From Hyphomicrobiales bacterium (GTDB lineage: Bacteria; Pseudomonadota; Alphaproteobacteria; Rhizobiales; Rhizobiaceae), in the NCBI GenBank assembly GCA_900469615.1, contig UBYA01000006.1, forward strand, positions 62,001-126,000: 64,000 nt of DNA. Direction: 5' to 3'. A program made the position numbers and the translations under genes. Under the pieces are notes generated by a model. The model was not told the DNA's origin. It saw only the letters and a program-made list of their open reading frames with translations, and ran no database searches. Positions 30,496-40,306 of this stretch are shown piece by piece (the stretch's first letter is position 1; each line of letters starts with the position of its first letter).

Positions 30496-31095
30496 CTATT
30501 CCTCGATCTGCGGCTTGCGCCGAAGGTCGGCTATGATCTCCGTTACCTGCGCACGGGCCGCATCGATGCTTCGACCGGTATCGATGACGTAATCGGCACG
30601 CGCCCGCTTTTCCGCATCCGGCGTCTGGCGGGAGAGAATCATATTGAATTTCTCCTCCGTCATGCCCGGCCGGGCAAGTACCCTTTCTCTCTGAATCTGT
30701 GGATCGCAGCTGACGACGACGATCTTGTCCACCCTCTTGTCCGCGCCGGTCTCGAACAGCAGCGGAATATCCAGCACCACCATATCGGCGCCGGCCTGCC
30801 GTTGACGCTCCAGGAACCGGCGCTCGCGCTTGTGAACGAGCGGATGGACAATGGCTTCGAGACGTTTGAAACCGGAGGGATCGTCCGCCAGCTTCAGGCT
30901 GAGTTTCTGCCGGTCCACCTTGCCGTCGCCGGTCGAGCCGGGGAAAGCCGCTTCGACCAGAGGAACAGCTTCGCCGTTATACAGATCATGCACGACCGCA
31001 TCGGAATCGTTCACCGGAATTCCGGCCTCGGCAAAGAGTTTCGCCGAGGTCGACTTTCCCATGCCGATCGATCCGGTCAGTCCGATCCTGATCAT
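30496..31095 (-). CDS. coaE: Dephospho-CoA kinase
   Basis: A 199-residue P-loop kinase catalysing the last step of coenzyme A synthesis. The ATP-binding loop GLTGSIGMGKSTSAKLF is at residues 5-21. SDAVVHDLY carries the base/substrate Asp, and VLDIPLLFETG and the R-rich lid RVLARPGMTEEKF follow. Its ATG shares one base with the aroE stop (TGATG), so translation is coupled. Length is normal. Confidence 0.97.
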   Translation of the reverse strand: MIRIGLTGSIGMGKSTSAKLFAEAGIPVNDSDAVVHDLYNGEAVPLVEAAFPGSTGDGKVDRQKLSLKLADDPSGFKRLEAIVHPLVHKRERRFLERQRQAGADMVVLDIPLLFETGADKRVDKIVVVSCDPQIQRERVLARPGMTEEKFNMILSRQTPDAEKRARADYVIDTGRSIDAARAQVTEIIADLRRKPQIEE

Positions 31096-31952
31096 CAGTG
31101 TCTGTCCATATCGGCAATGATCAAAGCCCTCAAAGCCTCATCGACCGCCGGCCGCTTTCCGAACCATTTTTCGAAACCCGGAACCGCCTGATGCAACAGC
31201 ATGCCGAGACCATCGACGATGGCAAAACCCTGTTGCTCGGCCTGCGCCAGAAGCGGTGTCTTCAACGGCACATAGACAATGTCGGTGACGACGGCACCTT
31301 GCGCAAGAGGCGAGAAATCGATCTGCGGCGCCGCTTCGCCGTCCATGCCGAGCGAGGTCGTGTTGATGAACAGGCCGGCGCCACGCATCACCTCGCCGAG
31401 CGCGGCCATCGGATGGGCATGAACGCGTTCGCCGAAACGATCCGCAAGCTCCTGCGCCCGCTCGACCGTGCGGTTGACGACGTGAATTTCCTTGAAGCCG
31501 CGATCGCGCACGGCCTGGATAACGGCGCGGCTGGCGCCCCCTGCCCCGAGGATCACGGCTCGATCGCTGCGGTCCCAACCCGGACGGCGCTCATCGAGAT
31601 TTGCCGTGAAGCCGCGGCCGTCTGTGTTGGTCGCATGCAGCAACCCGTCCTGAAGCCACAGGGTATTGGAAGCGCCAAGCTCTTCCGAAAGCGCATCCGG
31701 CCTGTCTGCCAGTTTGAAGGCCGCTTCCTTGTGGGGGATCGTCACATTGCCGCCGGCGAACCCGCTGGAGCCGTCTTTCAGAGAAGTGATGAAGCCGGCG
31801 AAATCCTCAGGAGAGACTTCGTGCGCGCGATAGCTGCCGGAGAGATCAAGCTGCCGCAACCAGTAGCCATGAATCAACGGCGAGCGTGAATGCTTGACCG
31901 GATAACCCGTTACGAAAGCGTTTACGCTCTGTGTTTCACGTGAATCATCCAT
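31095..31952 (-). CDS. aroE: Shikimate dehydrogenase
   Basis: A 285-residue NADP-dependent enzyme of the chorismate pathway. The shikimate site is [17 protein letters not shown] near residue 18 and [11 protein letters not shown] with the catalytic Lys; [12 protein letters not shown] is the Rossmann loop and VNRTVERA the NADP-phosphate region. The ATG at 31952 gives this N-terminus; the longer frame runs through maf and is rejected. The start overlaps maf by 8 bp. Codons 2-7 (DDSRET) contain a parS-like site, so this short stretch codes protein on one side and serves chromosome segregation on the other. Confidence 0.95.
   Translation of the reverse strand: MDDSRETQSVNAFVTGYPVKHSRSPLIHGYWLRQLDLSGSYRAHEVSPEDFAGFITSLKDGSSGFAGGNVTIPHKEAAFKLADRPDALSEELGASNTLWLQDGLLHATNTDGRGFTANLDERRPGWDRSDRAVILGAGGASRAVIQAVRDRGFKEIHVVNRTVERAQELADRFGERVHAHPMAALGEVMRGAGLFINTTSLGMDGEAAPQIDFSPLAQGAVVTDIVYVPLKTPLLAQAEQQGFAIVDGLGMLLHQAVPGFEKWFGKRPAVDEALRALIIADMDRH
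31932..31947. promoter_or_regulatory. parS site 1 (ParB-binding), one mismatch
   Basis: Plus strand TGTTTCACGTGAATCA, minus strand TGATTCACGTGAAACA: one mismatch to the consensus TGTTTCACGTGAAACA. It spans the maf stop codon (TGA, the first three bases on the minus strand) and aroE codons SRET. The sequence equals parS site 2. Confidence 0.9.
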
Positions 31953-32544
31953 CGATTGCTCCCAGTTCGCGCAGTTTTTCGAGGAGCGGCAGCATCGGCA
32001 ATCCGACGATCGTGAAATAATCGCCATCGATTTTCGAGAACAGCTGGATGCCTTCACCTTCGAGCTGATAGGCGCCGACGCTCGACATTGCCTTTTCTCC
32101 GACGCGGCTCAGGTGCCGCGGAATGAAATCGGCCGGCAGCTCCCGCATGGTCAGATCGGCGTGGGACACATGCTCCCAGACAATATCGCCATTGCGTGCG
32201 AGCGCGATGGCGCTATTCAGCCGATGCGTCTTTCCCGACAAAGTCCGCAGATGGTTTTCCGCATCGGCCATCGACTTCGGCTTGTGAAAGACCTGTGAGC
32301 CGAGCGACATGGTCTGATCCGAACCGATGACCAGCGCATCGGGGAAGCGATCGCTCACATCCTTTGCCTTCGCTTTTGCCAATACCAGCGCTACGGCATC
32401 CGGGCTCGCGCCATCCCGCTCCAGCGGCGCTTCGACCGCCCGCTCATCGATATCGGCAGCGATGGCCTGGAAATGCAGCCCGGCATTTTCCATCAGCATC
32501 CGCCGGAACGGGCTGGACGACGCGAGAATAAGGGGCATGGTCAT
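31945..32544 (-). CDS. maf: Maf-family nucleotide pyrophosphatase
   Basis: A 199-residue house-cleaning pyrophosphatase of the Maf/YceF family, which hydrolyses modified or canonical NTPs. The N-terminal [13 protein letters not shown] with the Ser-Ser-x-x-Arg-Arg motif, [19 protein letters not shown] and [13 protein letters not shown] with [29 protein letters not shown] are family signatures. The ATG at 32544 has GGAGG 8-12 bases upstream. The stop codon is also the first part of a parS site, and the last 8 bases overlap aroE. Confidence 0.94.
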   Translation of the reverse strand: MTMPLILASSSPFRRMLMENAGLHFQAIAADIDERAVEAPLERDGASPDAVALVLAKAKAKDVSDRFPDALVIGSDQTMSLGSQVFHKPKSMADAENHLRTLSGKTHRLNSAIALARNGDIVWEHVSHADLTMRELPADFIPRHLSRVGEKAMSSVGAYQLEGEGIQLFSKIDGDYFTIVGLPMLPLLEKLRELGAIDG

Positions 32545-32577
32545 GACGATTGCCTCCGAGAGAATCGTGTGCAGCGC

Positions 32578-33411
32578 TTAGCGCAGCTTGGGCCGCAGGG
32601 CAACAATGGCAGCCGCGGTCTCTTCGATCGATCGGCGTGTGACGTCGATGACAGGCCAGTTGTGACGCGCGCAGAGAGAACGGGCATATTTCAGTTCTTC
32701 GGAGATCGCGGCTCGATCCGTGTAGTCGCCGCGGTCGAAGCCGGGCGTCGCGCCGAGAATGCGATTTTCGCGAACCTGCGAGATCCGGTCGGTGGTCGCG
32801 ACCAGTCCGACGATCAACGGCTTGGTCGCCTTGACGAGACTTTCCGGCAATGGCACGCCATGCACGATCGGAATGTTCGCCGTCTTGATGCCGCGATTTG
32901 CGAGATAGATGCTGGTCGGCGTTTTCGAGGTACGGCTGATGCCGATGATGACGACATCGGCATCGTCGTAGTCATCCGGCATCTGGCCGTCGTCATGATC
33001 CATGGTGAAGTTCAGCGCTTCGATGCGGTTGAAGTAATCCGCATTCATCACATGCTGCGCGCCGACGCGACGACGCGACGTTGCCCCGAGGTAGGTCTGG
33101 AAGACATTCATGACCGGCTCCAGGACGTTGACGCTCGGCACGCCCATTTCTCCACAGCGTTCGGCGATGAAATCGGCAAGCTCGCGATCGACGATCGTAT
33201 AAAGCACGATGCCGGGACTGTGATCGATCGCTTCGAGAACCGGCAGCAGCTGCTTGCGATTCCGAATCAGCGGATAGACGTGCTCGATCGGCTGGCTTCC
33301 CTGGAATTGAACGGATGCAGCGCGGCCGGCGGAGATGAGAGTCTCGCCCGTTGAGTCAGAAATCAGGTGCAGATGAAAGAAGCTTGTCCGGTTTTCCACG
33401 CTACTTTCCAT
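32578..33411 (-). CDS. Pyruvate phosphate dikinase regulatory protein (DUF299 kinase/phosphorylase)
   Basis: A 277-residue bifunctional regulator that phosphorylates and dephosphorylates a threonine of pyruvate phosphate dikinase or PEP synthase. The N-terminal [13 protein letters not shown] is the family signature, and [19 protein letters not shown] is the P-loop. The ATG at 33411 gives residues [16 protein letters not shown]; a GTG at 33399 (MENRTSFF) is an equally plausible start, and the Rhizobium proteins I recall begin near there. The frame extends further upstream through the origin region but without a ribosome-binding site. First gene of the operon leading left from the origin. Confidence 0.93.
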   Translation of the reverse strand: MESSVENRTSFFHLHLISDSTGETLISAGRAASVQFQGSQPIEHVYPLIRNRKQLLPVLEAIDHSPGIVLYTIVDRELADFIAERCGEMGVPSVNVLEPVMNVFQTYLGATSRRRVGAQHVMNADYFNRIEALNFTMDHDDGQMPDDYDDADVVIIGISRTSKTPTSIYLANRGIKTANIPIVHGVPLPESLVKATKPLIVGLVATTDRISQVRENRILGATPGFDRGDYTDRAAISEELKYARSLCARHNWPVIDVTRRSIEETAAAIVALRPKLR

Positions 33412-33800
33412 CGCCTGTTGATATCTCGGGAGAAAAGAGAGGTACGAGAAGGCGGCCATCCAGGGCAAGTGGAAAACAGCCGAGTTTTCCACATTCGGCG
33501 TTTTCGAAAAAAGGATTTCGTGGTGGCTGTGGGCAATGTGGACAAGATGGGAAGCGCCACGTTCGTCCCCGGCTTGTCCCCAGAGCAGGACAAAACAGAT
33601 TCCCGTGCAACCTGCTCAAAAGATTGAAAAATCCCGTTCCTTTTCCACATATCGGCTAAACGCTTCGGAATCTTTGCAAACCATGGCGCGAGGCGCGACA
33701 AATTGGACAGGCAAGGGATGAACTTTAATCCTTGCTACTCACCGACTCTAAGAAATAGAAACCTTTTAAAATATGTTTGGTTTTATATAGGACGACCTCT
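33384..33800. other. oriC: Likely chromosomal origin of replication (oriC)
   Basis: The gap between the divergent PPR gene and hemE holds DnaA-box-like 9-mers: TTTTCCACG (33392), TTTTCCACT on the minus strand (33468-33476), TTTTCCACA (33485), TTGTCCACA on the minus strand (33537-33545), weaker TTGTCCCCA (33574) and TTTTCCACA (33641). Two form a 9-bp inverted repeat, GTGGAAAAC / GTTTTCCAC. An AT-rich stretch (about 33720-33793) next to hemE is a candidate unwinding element. CcrM sites (GANTC) occur at 33598 and 33744. In Caulobacter and Sinorhizobium oriC is adjacent to hemE. No coding frame is convincing here. Origin function is inferred, not shown. Confidence 0.82.
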
Positions 33801-34835
33801 GTGAGCGATGAGCGCCGGAAGATCATGCGGGTATTGAGCGGAGAAACGCTCACGCCTCCCCCTCTCTGGCTGATGAGGCAGGCAGGCCGCTATCTGCCCG
33901 AATATCGCGAGACGCGCGCCAGGGCCGGAAGCTTCCTTGATCTCTGTTATACCCCCGACCATGCGGTCGAGGTGACGATGCAGCCGATCCGCCGTTATGG
34001 CTTCGACGCTGCCATTCTTTTTTCCGACATCCTCGTCATTCCCGACGCGCTGAAACGAAACGTTCGCTTCACGGAAGGACATGGGCCGCAGATGGATCCG
34101 ATCGATGAGGCCGGCATCCTGGCATTGAAGCCTGACGGCGCGATAGCGTATCTGGAACCGGTCATGGAAACGGTGCGGCGGCTGCGGCGGGACCTGCCGG
34201 ACGAGACGACGCTTCTCGGCTTCTGTGGCGCTCCCTGGACCGTTGCGACCTATATGATCGCCGGCCATGGCACGCCGGACCAGGCTCCTGCCCGGCTGTT
34301 TGCCTATCGGCATCCGAAGGCGTTCGAGCACCTGCTGATGCTGCTTGCCGATATCTCCGCCGATTACCTGGTGGCGCAGATCGATGCCGGCGCCGACGCC
34401 GTGCAGATTTTCGACTCCTGGGCAGGCGTTCTCGGCGAGCGGGAATTCGATGCGTTTGCCGTGACGCCGGTCGCCAGAATGATCGCTTCGGTCAAGGCCC
34501 GGCGGCCTCAGGCACGGATCATCGCCTTCGCCAAGGGAGCGGGTTATCTTTTGAAGAATTACCGCCGGAAAACGGGCGCCGATGCGATCGGTCTCGACTG
34601 GTCGGTGCCGCTGGCTTTCGCCGTGGAGCTTCAGAAGGACGGGCCGGTGCAGGGCAATCTCGATCCCATGCGCGTCGTTGCCGGCGGCAAGGCTCTGGAA
34701 GACGGGATCGACGATATCTTGCAGCAGCTCGGGAATGGTCCGCTGATCTTCAATCTCGGGCACGGCATCACGCCGCAGGCGGACCCCGCCAATGTTGCGA
34801 GGCTTGTCGAACGCGTGCGCGGATGGAGGAAATGA
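33801..34835 (+). CDS. hemE: Uroporphyrinogen decarboxylase
   Basis: A 344-residue TIM barrel that decarboxylates uroporphyrinogen III to coproporphyrinogen III in heme synthesis. The N-terminal [21 protein letters not shown] and the [12 protein letters not shown] segment with the catalytic Asp are diagnostic, as are [23 protein letters not shown] and the C-terminal [14 protein letters not shown] start it at GTG 33801, after AGGACGACCTCT; an in-frame TTG 24 bp upstream has no ribosome-binding site. First gene right of the origin, running away from it, and overlapping hemJ by one base. Confidence 0.96.
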   Translation: MSDERRKIMRVLSGETLTPPPLWLMRQAGRYLPEYRETRARAGSFLDLCYTPDHAVEVTMQPIRRYGFDAAILFSDILVIPDALKRNVRFTEGHGPQMDPIDEAGILALKPDGAIAYLEPVMETVRRLRRDLPDETTLLGFCGAPWTVATYMIAGHGTPDQAPARLFAYRHPKAFEHLLMLLADISADYLVAQIDAGADAVQIFDSWAGVLGEREFDAFAVTPVARMIASVKARRPQARIIAFAKGAGYLLKNYRRKTGADAIGLDWSVPLAFAVELQKDGPVQGNLDPMRVVAGGKALEDGIDDILQQLGNGPLIFNLGHGITPQADPANVARLVERVRGWRK

Positions 34836-35380
34836 TGGCGATGGAAAAGCAGACGGATTCCGCTCCTGGCCAAAGGGCGGGACGGCGCGCCTATTTCATG
34901 ATCCTGGTCTTTGCCGTTCTGGCGATCGGGCTTTTTGCCTGGCATCCGGCCGATCTCTATCTCTGGATCAAGGCGCTGCACATCATTGCCGTCATTTCAT
35001 GGATGGCCGGCATGTTCTATCTGCCGCGGCTTTTTGTCTATCACACCGATGCCGAGCCGGGCTCGCAGCAATCCGAGACTTTCAAGGTGATGGAGCAGCG
35101 GCTGCTGCGCTACATCATCAACCCGGCGATGATCCTGACCTGGATTTTCGGGCTTTATCTCGCCTGGTCCGTCTATGATTTTCAGGGTGGCTGGCTGCAC
35201 GCCAAGATCGGGCTCGTTGTAGTGCTATCCGCTGTTCACGGTCATTTCAGCAGCGCCGCGCGCGCTTTTGCCCGCGATGAAAACAAGCATTCGGCCCGCT
35301 ATTGGCGAATGATGAACGAGGCGCCGACGCTTCTGATGATCGCAATCGTCATCCTGGTGGTCGTGAAACCCTTTGCGTGA
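34835..35380 (+). CDS. hemJ: Protoporphyrinogen oxidase HemJ
   Basis: A 181-residue membrane protein of the HemJ/UPF0093 family, which oxidises protoporphyrinogen IX in bacteria lacking HemG/HemY. The signature KALHIIAVISWMAGMFYLPRLFVYH, with the conserved His, follows the first transmembrane helix (ILVFAVLAIGLFAW); three further helices are MILTWIFGLYLAW, KIGLVVVLSAVHGHF and LLMIAIVILVVV. Several ATGs occur at the start (34823, 34832, 34835, 34841); 34835 fits best with GGAGGA at 34825 and overlaps the hemE stop as TGATG. It continues heme synthesis from hemE. Confidence 0.93.
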   Translation: MAMEKQTDSAPGQRAGRRAYFMILVFAVLAIGLFAWHPADLYLWIKALHIIAVISWMAGMFYLPRLFVYHTDAEPGSQQSETFKVMEQRLLRYIINPAMILTWIFGLYLAWSVYDFQGGWLHAKIGLVVVLSAVHGHFSSAARAFARDENKHSARYWRMMNEAPTLLMIAIVILVVVKPFA

Positions 35381-35577
35381 GGCGGCGCTGTATCGGGGCG
35401 AAGTTAAATTTCCTTCATTTTGCCCGCCCCCCTTGCGGTTCAGAAAGTGAGTCGCTATTTTCCGGCCATCTTCTCTTCGTGGCATGTATCCATTCTGTCG
35501 CCCGCGAACGCCCCTGTCGCGGTTCTGAATACGAGCAACATTGCCTTTCCCATCCAGAAAAATGAGTAATTCCCTTC

Positions 35578-36843
35578 ATGGCTGAAATGAAGCTTCAGGA
35601 ACTGAAAAATAAATCCCCGACCGATCTCCTGGCCTTTGCCGAATCGCTCGAGGTGGAAAACGCCAGCACGATGCGCAAACAGGAATTGATGTTTGCAATT
35701 CTCAAGGTGCTGGCGAGCCAGGACGTGGAAATCATCGGCGAGGGCGTCGTCGAGGTTTTGCAGGACGGCTTCGGTTTCTTGCGTTCCGCCAACGCCAACT
35801 ATCTTCCCGGCCCGGACGATATTTATATCTCTCCCTCCCAGATCCGTCGCTTCTCGCTGAAGACGGGCGATACGGTCGAGGGGCCGATCCGCGGACCAAA
35901 AGAAGGCGAGCGCTATTTTGCTCTGCTGAAAGTCAACACCATCAATTTTGATGATCCCGAAAAGATCCGTCACAAGGTTCACTTCGACAACCTGACGCCG
36001 CTTTATCCGAACGAGCGTTTCCGCATGGAACTGGACGTTCCCACGTCGAAGGATCTTTCGCCCCGCGTCATCGATCTCGTGGCTCCGCTCGGCAAGGGCC
36101 AGCGTGGCTTGATCGTCGCGCCGCCGCGTACCGGCAAGACCGTTCTTCTTCAGAACATCGCCCATTCCATCACCGCCAATCATCCGGATTGCTACCTGAT
36201 CGTTCTCTTGATCGACGAGCGTCCGGAAGAAGTGACCGACATGCAGCGTTCCGTTCGCGGCGAGGTTATCTCGTCCACGTTCGACGAGCCGGCCGTGCGT
36301 CACGTCCAGGTCGCCGAAATGGTGATCGAAAAAGCCAAGCGTCTTGTCGAGCATGGTCGCGACGTCGTTATCCTGCTCGATTCGATCACGCGCCTCGGCC
36401 GCGCCTATAACACGGTCGTCCCCTCTTCCGGCAAGGTCCTGACCGGCGGTGTCGATGCCAACGCTCTGCAGCGCCCGAAGCGCTTCTTCGGTGCGGCCCG
36501 CAACATCGAGGAAGGCGGTTCGCTGACGATTATCGCGACGGCGCTGATCGATACCGGCAGCCGCATGGATGAAGTGATCTTCGAAGAATTCAAGGGCACC
36601 GGCAACTCGGAAATCGTCCTTGACCGCAAGGTTGCCGACAAGCGTATCTTCCCGGCCATGGATATTCTGAAGTCCGGTACGCGTAAGGAAGACCTGCTGG
36701 TGCCGCGCCAAGATCTGCAGAAGATCTTCGTGCTTCGCCGTATCCTTGCGCCGATGGGCACGACCGACGCAATCGAGTTCCTGATCGACAAGCTGAAGCA
36801 GACGAAGAACAACCCGGATTTCTTCGATTCGATGAATACGTGA
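35578..36843 (+). CDS. rho: Transcription termination factor Rho
   Basis: A 421-residue hexameric RNA helicase. The N-terminal Rho-N helix ([21 protein letters not shown]) and the cold-shock RNA-binding domain ([16 protein letters not shown]...[10 protein letters not shown]) precede the ATPase core with Walker [13 protein letters not shown] near residues 181-192, then [12 protein letters not shown] and the Q/R-loop [25 protein letters not shown]. Length is typical. The 197-bp leader after hemJ has no gene and may carry autoregulation as in other bacteria; that is not visible in the sequence. Rho next to mnmE and the origin is a shared alphaproteobacterial order. Confidence 0.98.
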   Translation: MAEMKLQELKNKSPTDLLAFAESLEVENASTMRKQELMFAILKVLASQDVEIIGEGVVEVLQDGFGFLRSANANYLPGPDDIYISPSQIRRFSLKTGDTVEGPIRGPKEGERYFALLKVNTINFDDPEKIRHKVHFDNLTPLYPNERFRMELDVPTSKDLSPRVIDLVAPLGKGQRGLIVAPPRTGKTVLLQNIAHSITANHPDCYLIVLLIDERPEEVTDMQRSVRGEVISSTFDEPAVRHVQVAEMVIEKAKRLVEHGRDVVILLDSITRLGRAYNTVVPSSGKVLTGGVDANALQRPKRFFGAARNIEEGGSLTIIATALIDTGSRMDEVIFEEFKGTGNSEIVLDRKVADKRIFPAMDILKSGTRKEDLLVPRQDLQKIFVLRRILAPMGTTDAIEFLIDKLKQTKNNPDFFDSMNT

Positions 36844-36896
36844 TCCTTAGCCGGATTCGGTAGAACGCCGTTTGGCGATGCGAATAAATTGGTATG

Positions 36897-36927
36897 ATCG
36901 GGTCGCCTGTTGCGGCCCGATTTTTGT
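36897..36927 (+). terminator. Terminator after rho
   Basis: ATCGGGTCGC and GCGGCCCGAT pair as a 10-bp stem with one G-U, followed by TTTTTG, 54 bp after the rho stop. Confidence 0.88.
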
Positions 36928-36991
36928 TTGAAGGGCTGATTGCGGTTGGTCGAGGCTTGCAGTCCAATCGATTCGGATGCGGATCAATTTC

Positions 36992-38314
36992 ATGGCGATC
37001 GTGAACGAGACAATCTACGCACTTTCCAGCGGCGGCTTGCCCGCCGGCGTTGCGGTGGTCCGAATCAGCGGAAGCCTAGCATTGCCGATAGCCGAATGCC
37101 TTGCCGGATCGCTCCCCGCTCCCCGCCAGGCCGCACTCAAAACGATTCGGACTCGTAACGGACTAACGATCGATCGCGGCCTCCTCCTAATTTTTCCGGC
37201 TCCGGCCTCTTTCACCGGAGAAGATTGTGCGGAGATACAGGTTCATGGCGGCAAGGCCGTGGTAAATGCCCTGCTGGATGAGCTTTCTTCGTTCGATCAG
37301 TGCCGTCTTGCCGAGCATGGGGAATTTTCGCGCCGTGCGCTCGAGAACGGAAAAATGGATCTTGTCGAGGTGGAAGGGCTGGCTGATCTCATCAGCGCGG
37401 AAACCGAGATGCAGCGGCGGCTCGCTCTCGAGCATGCGGCGGGCGGTCTATCCGGGCTATATAATGCCTGGGCCGACAGATTGACCCGGGCGCGCGCCCT
37501 GATCGAGGCAGAGCTGGATTTTGCCGACGAGGATGACGTTCCCGGTTCGGTATCGGAGATGGTCTGGGCTGATATGAAAAAGCTGGCGGCCGAGTTGACC
37601 GATCATCTTGCGGGCGCGGACCTTGGCGAGATCATCCGGGACGGTTTGAAAGTGGTGATCGCCGGACCGCCGAACGCCGGTAAGTCCAGCCTCATGAATG
37701 CCTTGGCAAAGCGCGAAGTGGCAATCGTGACGGATATCGCCGGAACGACGCGGGACGTTCTGCATGTCGATCTGAATATCGAGGGATTTGCCGTCAAGCT
37801 CTATGACACGGCAGGTTTGCGGGAAACGGATGAAGTCGTCGAACGGGAGGGAATAAGGCGTGCGCTCAGGACTGTTGCCGACGCCGATCTCGTTTTGTCG
37901 CTTGCCGAAATCGGAGGCAGCCCGCAACTGAATTTTCCCGGCTTTAGCGGCAAGGTTGCTACCGTCGGAACGAAAGCGGATCTTCACCGTGATGCGGATA
38001 ACGGCATCTATGACGTGCGTATCTCGTCGACCACGGGTGCCGGCCTCACCGAATTGCATCACCTTCTCCGACAGGACCTGCAAGATCGCTCCGGGTCGCT
38101 ATCTCTGGCTCTGCCGAGCAGGATGCGGCATCGCACCTTGCTAAAGGAAAGTCTTGATGCGGTCTCGCTTGCACTTGCTGCTGTGGATATGGGTCTGGAT
38201 ATCAGGGCAGAACATTTGCGTCAGGCAGCAACCAGCCTTGGACGCATAACCGGGCGCGTCGATGTCGAGGATCTGCTCGATGTTATCTTCTCGGAATTCT
38301 GTATCGGCAAATGA
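36992..38314 (+). CDS. mnmE: tRNA modification GTPase MnmE
   Basis: A 440-residue GTPase that, with MnmG, builds the cmnm5 group on wobble U34 of tRNAs. The N-terminal formyl-folate domain ([22 protein letters not shown]), a helical domain, the inserted G domain (GPPNAGKSS at 225-233, [24 protein letters not shown]) and the C-terminal Cys in FCIGK (Cys437) are all present. The ATG at 36992 matches family N-termini; 36977 is an alternative adding MRINF. The stop TGA is at once the first three bases of parS site 2. It is 109 bp ahead of mnmG. Confidence 0.96.
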   Translation: MAIVNETIYALSSGGLPAGVAVVRISGSLALPIAECLAGSLPAPRQAALKTIRTRNGLTIDRGLLLIFPAPASFTGEDCAEIQVHGGKAVVNALLDELSSFDQCRLAEHGEFSRRALENGKMDLVEVEGLADLISAETEMQRRLALEHAAGGLSGLYNAWADRLTRARALIEAELDFADEDDVPGSVSEMVWADMKKLAAELTDHLAGADLGEIIRDGLKVVIAGPPNAGKSSLMNALAKREVAIVTDIAGTTRDVLHVDLNIEGFAVKLYDTAGLRETDEVVEREGIRRALRTVADADLVLSLAEIGGSPQLNFPGFSGKVATVGTKADLHRDADNGIYDVRISSTTGAGLTELHHLLRQDLQDRSGSLSLALPSRMRHRTLLKESLDAVSLALAAVDMGLDIRAEHLRQAATSLGRITGRVDVEDLLDVIFSEFCIGK

Positions 38315-38327
38315 TTCACGTGAAACA
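38312..38327. promoter_or_regulatory. parS site 2, one mismatch, fused to the mnmE stop codon
   Basis: TGATTCACGTGAAACA differs from the consensus only at position 3. Its first three bases are the TGA stop of mnmE. Identical in sequence to site 1 read on the minus strand. Confidence 0.92.
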
Positions 38328-38351
38328 GCGCCTCACTGGCATAGGCACGGA

Positions 38352-38367
38352 TGTTTCACGTGAAACC
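38352..38367. promoter_or_regulatory. parS site 3 in the mnmE-mnmG gap
   Basis: TGTTTCACGTGAAACC matches the consensus at 15 of 16 positions, the last base differing. It starts 40 bp after the start of site 2, in the short untranslated gap before mnmG. Confidence 0.93.
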
Positions 38368-38422
38368 TTCTTGACTCCTGAAATTGGTATGCCAAACAAG
38401 CGGCATGACCGAGGACTTGATG

Positions 38423-40306
38423 ATGTTCGACAAGACATATGACGTGATCGTCGTGGGTGGTGGCCATGCGGGCAGCGAAGCCGCAGCGGCGGCCGCACGT
38501 TTGGGTGCACGGACGGCAGTGGTAACGCATAAGCGCGATACCATCGGAGTCATGTCTTGCAATCCGGCAATCGGCGGCCTCGGCAAAGGGCATCTGGTGC
38601 GGGAGATCGATGCGCTCGATGGCCTTATGGGGCGTGTCGCCGATGCAGGCGGTATTCAGTTCCGTATGCTCAACCGGAAAAAGGGCCCTGCAGTGCGCGG
38701 TCCGCGTACGCAGGCGGATCGCAAGCTCTACCGCATCTCTATGCAGGCTGAAATTGACGCTATCGATAATCTAGACATTATCGAGGGCGATGCGTTCGAT
38801 CTTGCTTTCGAACATGGCCGTGTGTCTGCTGTTGTCTTGAAGGACGGACGGACGATCCGATGCGGAGCAGCGGTTATAACAACCGGCACCTTCCTCCGCG
38901 GCTTGATCCATATCGGCGACAAGAAGATTCCTGCGGGCCGGGTTGGTGAAGAACCATCGGTCGGCTTGTCGGCTACCCTGCTCCGCCATGGTCTCGCCCT
39001 TGGACGTTTAAAGACCGGAACCCCTGCCCGGCTCGACGGCACGACGATCGATTGGACCTCGGTGGGTCGGCAGGGTGCCGATGAGGATCCGACGCCGTTT
39101 TCCTTCATGACCAACGCGATCGTGAATCCGCAGATCGAATGCGGCGTGACGCGAACGACGCCGAAAACACACAAGATCATCGCCGAAAATCTGAAGCGTT
39201 CAGCGATGTATTCCGGCCAGATTGAAGGTGTCGGTCCGCGTTATTGCCCCTCGATCGAGGACAAGATCGTCAAATTTGGCGAGCGGGATGGGCATCAGAT
39301 ATTCCTGGAACCGGAAGGCCTCGACGATACGACTGTCTATCCGAATGGCATATCGACCTCGCTTCCCGAGGATGTGCAGGAGGAATTCATCAAAACTATT
39401 CCGGGCCTGGAACGAGTCCGCATTCTTCAGCATGCCTATGCTATCGAATACGATCATGTCGATCCACGCGAGCTGAAGCTTTCGCTGGAGGTGGAGAAGA
39501 TTCCTGGTCTCTTCCTGGCCGGCCAGATCAACGGTACGACCGGATACGAGGAAGCTGGCGCGCAGGGACTAGTTGCGGGGCTGAATGCGGCTCGCTTTGC
39601 TGCGGGCGGCGATGCGGTCGAGTTCAGTCGTACGGAATCCTATATCGGTGTGATGATCGATGATCTAACCTCGCGTGGGGTTGCGGAGCCCTACCGCATG
39701 TTTACCTCGCGTGCGGAATATCGTCTGTCGTTGCGCGCCGACAATGCGGATGTGCGTTTGACGCCGGTTGGTCTCGCCATCGGTTGCGTGAACGTCGATC
39801 GTGCCGCGCGCTTCGCACGTTATCTGACGAAGCTCGACGAGGCGCGGGCTCGCCTGAAGGGCTTGAGCATCACGCCGAATGAGGCGGATAAGGCTGGAAT
39901 ACATTTGAACAAGGACGGCCAGCGACGCTCCGCTTACGAGCTTCTGTCTCATCCGGATCAGTCCGTCGAGAGCCTGTCACGGCTTTGGCCGGAGCTGAGG
40001 TCTATTGAGCGCGGAGTCGTCGAGGCTGTCGAAATCGAAGCCGCGTATGCAGTCTATATGGATCGGCAGACGTCGGATATCGTTCGGGTTCGGAAAGAGG
40101 AAGAGCGCACCATTCCGGCCAGTTTTGACTTCACCACTCTCTCTGGCTTGTCGAACGAGCTGAAACAGAAGCTGAGTACGGCGAAGCCGAAGAATATTGC
40201 GCAGGCATCGCGCATCGATGGAATGACGCCGGCGGCGATCTCCTTATTGCTGGCCCATCTCAGGAAGATGGGAGACAACCAGGATGAGCAGAGATTGGTT
40301 TCGTGA
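38423..40306 (+). CDS. mnmG: tRNA uridine 5-carboxymethylaminomethyl modification enzyme MnmG (GidA)
   Basis: A 627-residue FAD enzyme, partner of MnmE in wobble uridine modification. The N-terminal FAD loop is [22 protein letters not shown], followed by [21 protein letters not shown] and [13 protein letters not shown] [12 protein letters not shown], then the [17 protein letters not shown] motif and [14 protein letters not shown] start at ATG 38423 with GAGGA at 38411; 38420 and 38405 are alternatives. A cluster of two parS sites lies just before it. The stop overlaps rsmG as GTGA. Confidence 0.97.
   Translation: MFDKTYDVIVVGGGHAGSEAAAAAARLGARTAVVTHKRDTIGVMSCNPAIGGLGKGHLVREIDALDGLMGRVADAGGIQFRMLNRKKGPAVRGPRTQADRKLYRISMQAEIDAIDNLDIIEGDAFDLAFEHGRVSAVVLKDGRTIRCGAAVITTGTFLRGLIHIGDKKIPAGRVGEEPSVGLSATLLRHGLALGRLKTGTPARLDGTTIDWTSVGRQGADEDPTPFSFMTNAIVNPQIECGVTRTTPKTHKIIAENLKRSAMYSGQIEGVGPRYCPSIEDKIVKFGERDGHQIFLEPEGLDDTTVYPNGISTSLPEDVQEEFIKTIPGLERVRILQHAYAIEYDHVDPRELKLSLEVEKIPGLFLAGQINGTTGYEEAGAQGLVAGLNAARFAAGGDAVEFSRTESYIGVMIDDLTSRGVAEPYRMFTSRAEYRLSLRADNADVRLTPVGLAIGCVNVDRAARFARYLTKLDEARARLKGLSITPNEADKAGIHLNKDGQRRSAYELLSHPDQSVESLSRLWPELRSIERGVVEAVEIEAAYAVYMDRQTSDIVRVRKEEERTIPASFDFTTLSGLSNELKQKLSTAKPKNIAQASRIDGMTPAAISLLLAHLRKMGDNQDEQRLVS

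Noticed and set aside
33412..33492. Longer start of the PPR gene across the origin region
   Set aside because: No ribosome-binding site, and the extension does not resemble family N-termini; it would run across DnaA-box-like sites.
33720..33793. CtrA-binding sites (TTAA-N7-TTAA) in the origin
   Set aside because: I looked for paired TTAA half-sites with the right spacing and did not find a convincing one.
35381..35577. A riboswitch or leader peptide before rho
   Set aside because: The 197-bp leader shows no structure or short gene that I can support.
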